Assembly: GCA_946478635.1 (NCBI GenBank)
Contig: CAMLCX010000178.1
Coordinates: forward strand, 1-8,863
Origin: an uncultured Pseudomonadota bacterium
GTDB lineage: Bacteria > Desulfobacterota_B > Binatia > UBA9968
Direction of reading: 5' to 3'
Length of the DNA stretch: 8,863 nucleotides
The notes below the pieces were generated by a model. It saw nothing but the letters and a program-made list of their open reading frames with translations, was not told the origin of the DNA and ran no database searches. Position 1 is the first letter of the stretch; every line of letters starts with the position of its first letter. Shown piece by piece: positions 6,851 through 8,863 of the stretch. The position numbers and the translations under genes are program-made.

Positions 6851-6877
6851 GGTCGTCTCCCGCAGTGGTATAGAGGC

Positions 6878-6907
6878 ATATTCATCCCAACCGGCGTTGG
6901 GTGTCAA
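6878..6907 (-). promoter_or_regulatory. Putative promoter of the CbtB-like operon with dyad in its spacer
   Basis: On the minus strand a perfect -35 TTGACA (6907-6902) is followed by an 18-base spacer and a weak GAATAT (6883-6878). The spacer holds the perfect dyad CCCAAC-CGGC-GTTGGG (6886-6901 in plus-strand order). A dyad between -35 and -10 is the layout used by MerR-type metal regulators, which usually act on 19-20 base spacers. The ATG lies 28 bases beyond the -10. Confidence 0.45.
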
Positions 6908-6995
6908 GCCCTCTCATGGCAGTTCCATGTCAGCGGGCGCAACGCGGGACCCACCCAGGACGCAAACCGATTTTCCGGTTGCCTTTCCGTCGACA

Positions 6996-7013
6996 GTTTC
7001 ATATTGCTGAAAC
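6996..7013. promoter_or_regulatory. Inverted repeat GTTTCA-N6-TGAAAC, possible operator of the tautomerase gene
   Basis: Two perfect six-base half-sites are separated by six bases (TATTGC) and end ten bases before the AGGAGG of the tautomerase gene. The 12-base centre-to-centre spacing suits a dimeric helix-turn-helix repressor. I see no clear -10/-35 pair for the plus strand, so the promoter itself is unplaced. The rest of the divergent spacer (6851-7035) also holds a bulged hairpin, GCAAACCG/CGGTTGC, at 6962-6982. Confidence 0.4.
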
Positions 7014-7035
7014 GATCAAATTTCAGGAGGTGGTC

Positions 7036-7230
7036 ATGCCCGTCGTTCACATCTACCTGTTTCCCGGCAGAAGCACACAGGTAAAAAACGAGTTGGTCAA
7101 GCGTATCTCGAAGGATTTCGAGGAGGTCGCCAATATCAAACCCGAGTCCCTGAACATCCTCTTCCACGACGTGGCGAAAGAGGACTGGGGCGTTCGCGGC
7201 GTACTCGCTTCGGAAACACCGCCTAAGTAA
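7036..7230 (+). CDS. 4-oxalocrotonate tautomerase family protein
   Basis: The product has 64 codons, the size of the 4-OT family, whose hexamers use an N-terminal proline to shift double bonds in keto/enol acids, for example in meta-cleavage of catechols. After loss of Met the mature chain starts with Pro1 (PVVHIYLFPGRS), and Arg11 is present in PGRS. The position of Arg39 is Asn (SLNILFHDV) and Phe50 is replaced by Trp50 (KEDWGVRG). Loss of Arg39, needed by canonical 4-OT for substrate polarisation, suggests another substrate. The ATG at 7036 has AGGAGG five bases before it; the open frame from 6901 is longer but lacks this support and would hide Pro1. It is cytoplasmic, transcribed away from the CbtB-like gene, and may be monocistronic or followed by the racemase-fold gene. 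Confidence 0.9.
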   Translation: MPVVHIYLFPGRSTQVKNELVKRISKDFEEVANIKPESLNILFHDVAKEDWGVRGVLASETPPK

Positions 7231-7305
7231 ATCCTCGCCTTGCAAGAGACTTTTCCTCAATGCGGCTTTTGATATACGGGACATCGCCGGGCTACGAAAC
7301 AATTT

Positions 7306-7334
7306 CCCCTCTTTGAAAAAGAGGGGCCAGGGGA
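7306..7334. repeat. CCCCTCTTT/AAAGAGGGG hairpin with alternative AGGGGA partner
   Basis: CCCCTCTTT (7306-7314) pairs perfectly with AAAGAGGGG (7318-7326) around GAA. The left arm could instead pair with AGGGGA (7329-7334), so two alternative stems are possible. The segment is followed by ATTTTAAAAAAA. It lies between the tautomerase stop and the racemase-fold gene, 20 bases before the start of the latter. It looks like a widespread type of intergenic repeat (CCCCTCTTT...AAAGAGGGG) and could act as a weak terminator. Confidence 0.65.
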
Positions 7335-7353
7335 GATTTTAAAAAAAGTCATT

Positions 7354-8076
7354 ATGCAGACAAAGATTGGTTTTATCGGCTCGAGCTCGCCGGCGAGCCC
7401 GCATCACGATAGCTTCCGAGCGTTTATTCCTAAAGACATCGAATTCACCTTCGTCCAGGAGTCCGGCGAGAAAACCTCGCTTTACGACGCGCGGGGCAAG
7501 GTCGATGCGTTGATCGGCCAGGTGCAGGCGCTCATAGCCGAATGCGGCTGGCATGGCGTAATTATCAGCGGCGCGCCAAAGGAGGCGCTCAATCCCGGCA
7601 TGTGGGAGCAGGTGTCCGCTCAATTGAGTGTTCCCGTATCGCTGGCGCTGCGGTCGTCCGCGGCCGCGCTCAAAGCATTTTCGGCGCGGCGGATTCTTTT
7701 GATGACGCCGGTCGACGATCAACTCAAGAAACTCTATCGAGAATATCTCGCCGGTTTCGGCATCGAGTCATTTTATCCGCCGCAAACCTTGCGTGCTCAT
7801 ACCGACGCGCAAAAGCTTACCAGCGCCGACGTCGAATCCATGACGCGCAGCGCGCTGGCGCAATTCCCAGCGGTCGACGCGATCTACTTTCAAGGCGCGC
7901 TGCTCGATCCCCTGCCGATCCTGGACAAGCTCGAAGTCGATTTGAAAATGCCGATCGTCGCCAGCAATCCGGCGATGCTGTGGCTGATTTTGTCCAAGCT
8001 CGGATGTAGATACGCGATCGCCGGCTATGGCAAATTATTATCCTCCTGGCCGAGCCTGCCCGCCGGTCCGTTTTGA
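7354..8076 (+). CDS. Asp/Glu racemase superfamily protein (arylmalonate decarboxylase/maleate isomerase-like)
   Basis: This 240-residue cytoplasmic protein has the two-lobed racemase-superfamily layout: KIGFIGSSSP (4-13) as first strand and loop, WHGVIISGAPKEAL (66-79), RRILLMTPVDDQL (112-124) as the start of the second lobe, AIYFQGALLDPLPILDKLE (176-194) and MPIVASNPAMLW (199-210). Relatives isomerise maleate or decarboxylate arylmalonates with one or two catalytic cysteines. Here the first position reads SGA (72-74) and the second reads FQG (179-181); the only cysteines, Cys64 and Cys218, lie elsewhere. It is therefore either a non-canonical enzyme or a ligand-binding protein. The ATG at 7354 has no ribosome site but sits right before the first strand. 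It is followed after 19 bases by the binding-protein-fold gene, so the two are probably linked. Confidence 0.8.
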   Translation: MQTKIGFIGSSSPASPHHDSFRAFIPKDIEFTFVQESGEKTSLYDARGKVDALIGQVQALIAECGWHGVIISGAPKEALNPGMWEQVSAQLSVPVSLALRSSAAALKAFSARRILLMTPVDDQLKKLYREYLAGFGIESFYPPQTLRAHTDAQKLTSADVESMTRSALAQFPAVDAIYFQGALLDPLPILDKLEVDLKMPIVASNPAMLWLILSKLGCRYAIAGYGKLLSSWPSLPAGPF

Positions 8077-8095
8077 TTGAGTAAGATTATTTGAA

Positions 8096-8863
8096 ATGCC
8101 GACCGTCCGTCTTGCCTACCGGGATAATGACCGCACACCGGTGATTTACTGCATCAAGGCGATGGCCGAGGGCCACTATGGCGTCGCCGTCGAAGTCATC
8201 CAGATCGAAGAACGCCATGCCTTCGAAGCCGCGCTGTTCAATAAAACGTGCGACGTCATTATCGAGCATATCGAATATCTTCACACGGAGGCGGCGCGGG
8301 GAAAGAAGATTTCCTTCTTCTGCGCGCCGCAGGTCCGCCGCGGCCTGCAACTGGTCGTGCCCACATCTTTCACATCCCTGGACGAACTTCGAGGCAAGGT
8401 CATGGCCGTGCGCGACCTCGGCAGGCCGCACACGATCACGCTCTGGCTGAGAAAGATGGGTCTCGAACGGGATGTTGAGACGATCATCGTCAAGGACAAG
8501 GAGATCGGCCGCTGGAGACAATGGAAAAAGGTTGTCAGCGGCGACTGCGCGGCCTGTTTCATCGCGCCGATTTACCTGCCCGATGCGCTCGCCGCCGGCC
8601 TTAAAACTTTTCCCGTGCCTGAAGTCGAGATCGTCAGCAATTTTGCTCAGGCTTGTTTATCCGAGTTTGTTTCACAGAATCCAGCGGTGATGAAAAGCTA
8701 TATGAAGGCCGTCGTTCACGCCCTGGCTCTATTGGTTTATCGGCGGGACGAAGCGCTGGAGATCGCTGCCGGAGAACCGATGCGACTGATGAAGATCACG
8801 GATCGGGCTAAGCTGCGCCGACAGCTCGATTCCATCGTGGAAATGCTCCGGATCAAGCCCTAC
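8096..8863 (+). CDS. NMT1/THI5-like substrate-binding-fold protein without signal peptide, C-terminus beyond window
   Basis: The frame is open for 256 codons to the right edge. The sequence follows the periplasmic-binding-protein type II pattern: LAYRDNDRTPVIYCIKAMAEG (6-26), FNKTCDVIIEHIEYL (48-62), SLDELRGKVMAVRDLG (94-109), SGDCAACFIAPIYLPDALAAG (148-168) and QNPAVMKSYMKAVVHAL (194-210). Such proteins bind thiamine precursors, nitrate/sulfonates or aromatic acids; the 4,5-dihydroxyphthalate decarboxylase family uses the same fold as a cytoplasmic enzyme. No signal peptide or lipobox exists, and an in-frame TGA at 8078-8080 excludes a longer N-terminus. So it is not a conventional exported transport protein. 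No ribosome site is clear. It follows the racemase-fold gene by 19 bases. A decarboxylase or intracellular sensor role is inference. Confidence 0.8.
   Translation, partial: MPTVRLAYRDNDRTPVIYCIKAMAEGHYGVAVEVIQIEERHAFEAALFNKTCDVIIEHIEYLHTEAARGKKISFFCAPQVRRGLQLVVPTSFTSLDELRGKVMAVRDLGRPHTITLWLRKMGLERDVETIIVKDKEIGRWRQWKKVVSGDCAACFIAPIYLPDALAAGLKTFPVPEVEIVSNFAQACLSEFVSQNPAVMKSYMKAVVHALALLVYRRDEALEIAAGEPMRLMKITDRAKLRRQLDSIVEMLRIKPY

Noticed and set aside
6851..7019. Cobalamin riboswitch upstream of the CbtB-like gene
   Set aside because: I looked because CbtA/CbtB genes are often B12-controlled. Fragments such as CCGGAAAATCGG and GGGAGACGACC recall parts of it, but the B12 box and the ordered core elements are not present. 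A covariance-model search would settle it.

Overview
The window looks like chromosomal DNA from a moderately GC-rich environmental bacterium. I infer this from the gene content (crotonase, aldehyde dehydrogenase, VOC enzymes, a 4-OT-like tautomerase, an Asp/Glu-racemase-fold protein and an NMT1/THI5-type binding protein), clear AGGAGG-type ribosome sites, some TTG starts, and spacers holding degenerate palindromic repeats. This fits uncultivated soil lineages of the Desulfobacterota/Binatota/Tectomicrobia/Rokubacteria kind, but I cannot fix the lineage from sequence alone. I see no tRNA, rRNA, CRISPR array, transposase, integrase or phage gene.

Layout. On the minus strand, a NodB-fold deacetylase (1071-2012) is followed after 47 bases by an unrecognised gene that runs off the left edge (1-1024). 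A 167-base divergent spacer with a perfect TGTGATCACA palindrome separates these from a plus-strand set: enoyl-CoA hydratase (2180-2971), aldehyde dehydrogenase (3057-4520) and a two-domain VOC protein (4691-5491). That set is closed by a strong intrinsic terminator at about 5520-5558. Next is a minus-strand pair: a CbtB-like small membrane protein (6662-6850) overlapping a signal-peptide-bearing three-TM protein of unknown function (5679-6671). Across another divergent control region lies a 4-oxalocrotonate-tautomerase-like protein (7036-7230). Last come an Asp/Glu racemase/arylmalonate-decarboxylase-like protein (7354-8076) and a signal-peptide-less substrate-binding-fold protein (8096 to the right edge).

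How the genes may work together. Hydratase, aldehyde dehydrogenase, VOC protein, tautomerase and racemase/decarboxylase-fold protein suggest breakdown of an aromatic or unsaturated organic acid, but no single pathway can be assigned. Several enzymes have changed active-site positions: the VOC protein has Asp for Glu in both metal sites, the 4-OT-like protein has Asn for Arg39, the racemase-fold protein lacks both usual cysteines, and the deacetylase has Glu where the first metal His usually sits. Substrates may therefore differ from the textbook members.

The most unusual items are the CbtB-like/unknown membrane protein pair with a dyad inside its putative promoter spacer, the racemase-fold/signal-less binding-protein pair, and a long hairpin at 4535-4610 built from head-to-head octamer repeats. 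Four of the spacers that follow a gene hold a different palindromic or tandem-repeat element each.
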